Source: Burkholderiales bacterium (lineage in GTDB: Bacteria; Pseudomonadota; Gammaproteobacteria; Burkholderiales; Burkholderiaceae_C). From it: 64,000 nucleotides of DNA. The notes beneath the pieces were generated by a model. It ran no database searches and had not been told where the DNA came from. It saw only the letters and a list, made by a program, of their open reading frames with translations. The position numbers were made by a program, and so were the translations under genes. Positions 63,064 to 64,000 of this stretch are shown here, piece by piece (position 1 is the stretch's first letter; every line of letters begins with the position of its first letter). The stretch covers positions 62,001 to 126,000 of the forward strand of contig JACRPO010000018.1 of NCBI GenBank assembly GCA_016223165.1, written 5' to 3'.

Positions 63064-64000
63064 TCATGCGCGTTGGCGACGCGCGGTGGCCGCTGTGGTC
63101 GCCGTGGTCGCTGTGGCCGCTGATGCCGCTGATGCCGCTGATGCCGCTTTCGCCGCCGTGGCGGCGATCGCCCCGAGCTCGACGCGCGTGCGCTCGGCTT
63201 CGTGCAGCAGCCAGCGCTCGAAGGCGGCCAGCGGGGCGCGCTCGCGCCGGTTCGGCCAGCGCACGAGCCAGTAGGCGAAGGGCGAGGTCACGCGCCCGGC
63301 CGCGCCGAACGGCTCGACGAGGTCGCCGCGCTCGAGTGCCTCGCTCACCAGGGCCAGCCGCGCCAGCGCCACGCCCTGGCCGGCCAGCGCCGCCTGGATC
63401 TGCTGGTAGGTGAAGTTGAGATAGACCCAGCCGCGCGGCGCCAGCCGCGCTGGCGCCTTCTCGCGCAGCCAGTGGTGCCAGGTGAGGTAGGCGGCGCTCG
63501 GCCGATGGTCGTCTTCCTCCAGCAGCGTGTGGCGCGCGAGGTCGGCCGGGATCTTGAGCCGCTCGCGGGCCAGCAACGCCGGGCTGGCCACCGGCGTCAT
63601 CACCTCGCCGAAGAGCAGCGTCGATCCGGCCGGCGCATCCTTGGCGTGGCAGTAGCGCAGCGCCAGGTCGATCTCGGGGTCGTCGAAGTCGGCCAGCGCA
63701 TCGGCCGCGGAGATGCGGATGTCGATGTCGGGGTGCGCCTGCTGGAACGCGGCCAGCCGCGGCAGCAGCCACAGCGAGGCGAAGGAGGCGAAGGTCGTCA
63801 CCGCCACCGGCGCGCGCCGCTCGCGGCTGCGCAGCTGGCGCACGGTGGCGTCGAGCTGTTCGAGGAAGGGGGCCACCACCTGCAGCAGCGCCGTGCCGGC
63901 GCCGGTGAGCTCGACCTTGCGCGTGCCGCGCACGAAGAGCGCCGCGCCCAGCTCGTCTTCCAGGCTCTTGATCTGCCGGCTCACCGCCGGCTGCGTGAGG
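63064..64000 (-). CDS. LysR-family transcriptional regulator (GcvA-like), 5' part cut by the window
   Basis: At least 312 residues are present. The upstream end runs off the window with L-T-Q-P-A-V-S-R-Q-I-K, the recognition helix of a LysR HTH domain, so the first about 30 residues are missing. The effector domain (about 90-290 of the visible part) has VTTFASFASLWLLPRLAAFQQAHPDIDIRIS, GEVMTPVASPALL and ALAGQGVALARLALV, typical of the GcvA/AmpR branch. The last 30 residues are an Ala/Thr-rich tail from a GCCGCTGAT-type tandem repeat (63087-63160). Regulated genes are unknown. Confidence 0.9.
   Translation of the reverse strand, partial: LTQPAVSRQIKSLEDELGAALFVRGTRKVELTGAGTALLQVVAPFLEQLDATVRQLRSRERRAPVAVTTFASFASLWLLPRLAAFQQAHPDIDIRISAADALADFDDPEIDLALRYCHAKDAPAGSTLLFGEVMTPVASPALLARERLKIPADLARHTLLEEDDHRPSAAYLTWHHWLREKAPARLAPRGWVYLNFTYQQIQAALAGQGVALARLALVSEALERGDLVEPFGAAGRVTSPFAYWLVRWPNRRERAPLAAFERWLLHEAERTRVELGAIAATAAKAASAASAASAATATTATTAATARRQRA

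Overview
This 64 kb window is a chromosomal segment of a very GC-rich betaproteobacterium, most likely Burkholderiales from the Rubrivivax/Leptothrix/Methylibium neighbourhood. The evidence is housekeeping gene order and protein type: pilB-pilC-pilD-coaE-zapD-yacG, ispB divergent from rplU-rpmA-obgE-proB, hemA-prfA-prmC, ffh divergent from a CcsA-like gene with a PP0621 gene and pilSR, class Ia nrdA/nrdB, an (A/K/P)-rich histone H1-like gene, and purE-purK-tsaC. The assignment rests on recognition of families and gene order, not on a database search.

Layout. 1-1.7 kb: tail of an unidentified gene, a secreted YtkA-like protein and a di-heme cytochrome c peroxidase. 1.7-7.5 kb (minus): type IV pilus assembly operon with CoA synthesis and cell-division genes. 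7.7-15 kb: tRNA-Pro, ispB, ribosomal proteins L21/L27, ObgE, ProB, RppH, ProS and a lytic transglycosylase. 15-20 kb (minus): ubiX, grxD, an unknown outer-membrane-like protein, prmC, prfA, hemA. 20-26 kb: a small membrane protein, miaB, tRNA-Met, ftsY, a DUF2726 protein and ffh. 26-31.6 kb (plus): cytochrome c assembly protein, PP0621 protein, PilS/PilR and AmpD. 31.6-36.5 kb: nrdA and nrdB, with a promoter at nrdA overlapped by two NrdR boxes. 36.5-38.4 kb: a structured RNA-like element ending in an intrinsic terminator, the histone H1-like gene and an isolated lower-GC TPR-like gene. 38.4-41.3 kb: purE, purK, tsaC. 41.5-48.5 kb: a GDSL-like lipoprotein without catalytic residues, SemiSWEET, an EamA transporter, tsaB-rimI-udg and a PAS-GGDEF-EAL protein. 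48.6-57.6 kb: glmU, DUF6279 and DUF4136 lipoproteins, ttcA, an acetyltransferase, a pteridine-reductase-like SDR, a MidA-like methyltransferase, a DUF2905 protein, an FHA-EAL protein and a zinc-ribbon membrane protein. 57.6-64 kb (minus): cca, a glutathione transferase, an NDUFA9-like protein, slt and the cut-off 5' part of a LysR gene.

Functional themes. Translation and tRNA maturation are strongly represented: L21/L27, ProS, HemA-PrfA-PrmC, MiaB, TsaC and TsaB for t6A, RimI, TtcA, Cca and two tRNA genes. Both protein partners of co-translational membrane targeting (FtsY, Ffh) are present. Type IV pilus assembly (PilB/C/D) and its sigma54 regulatory pair (PilS/PilR) sit about 20 kb apart. 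Two c-di-GMP proteins and three peptidoglycan enzymes (two lytic transglycosylases and AmpD) add surface and signalling functions.

Most of the window is ordinary core genome. No insertion sequence, prophage, CRISPR array or defence island was seen. The points most worth a second look are the structured RNA element at 36553-36736, the paired NrdR boxes at nrdA, a recurring arrangement of -10 hexamer, 6-7 nt and start codon that suggests leaderless mRNAs, the lower-GC TPR-like gene, and several proteins missing family catalytic residues (the GDSL-like lipoprotein and Cca without an HD motif).
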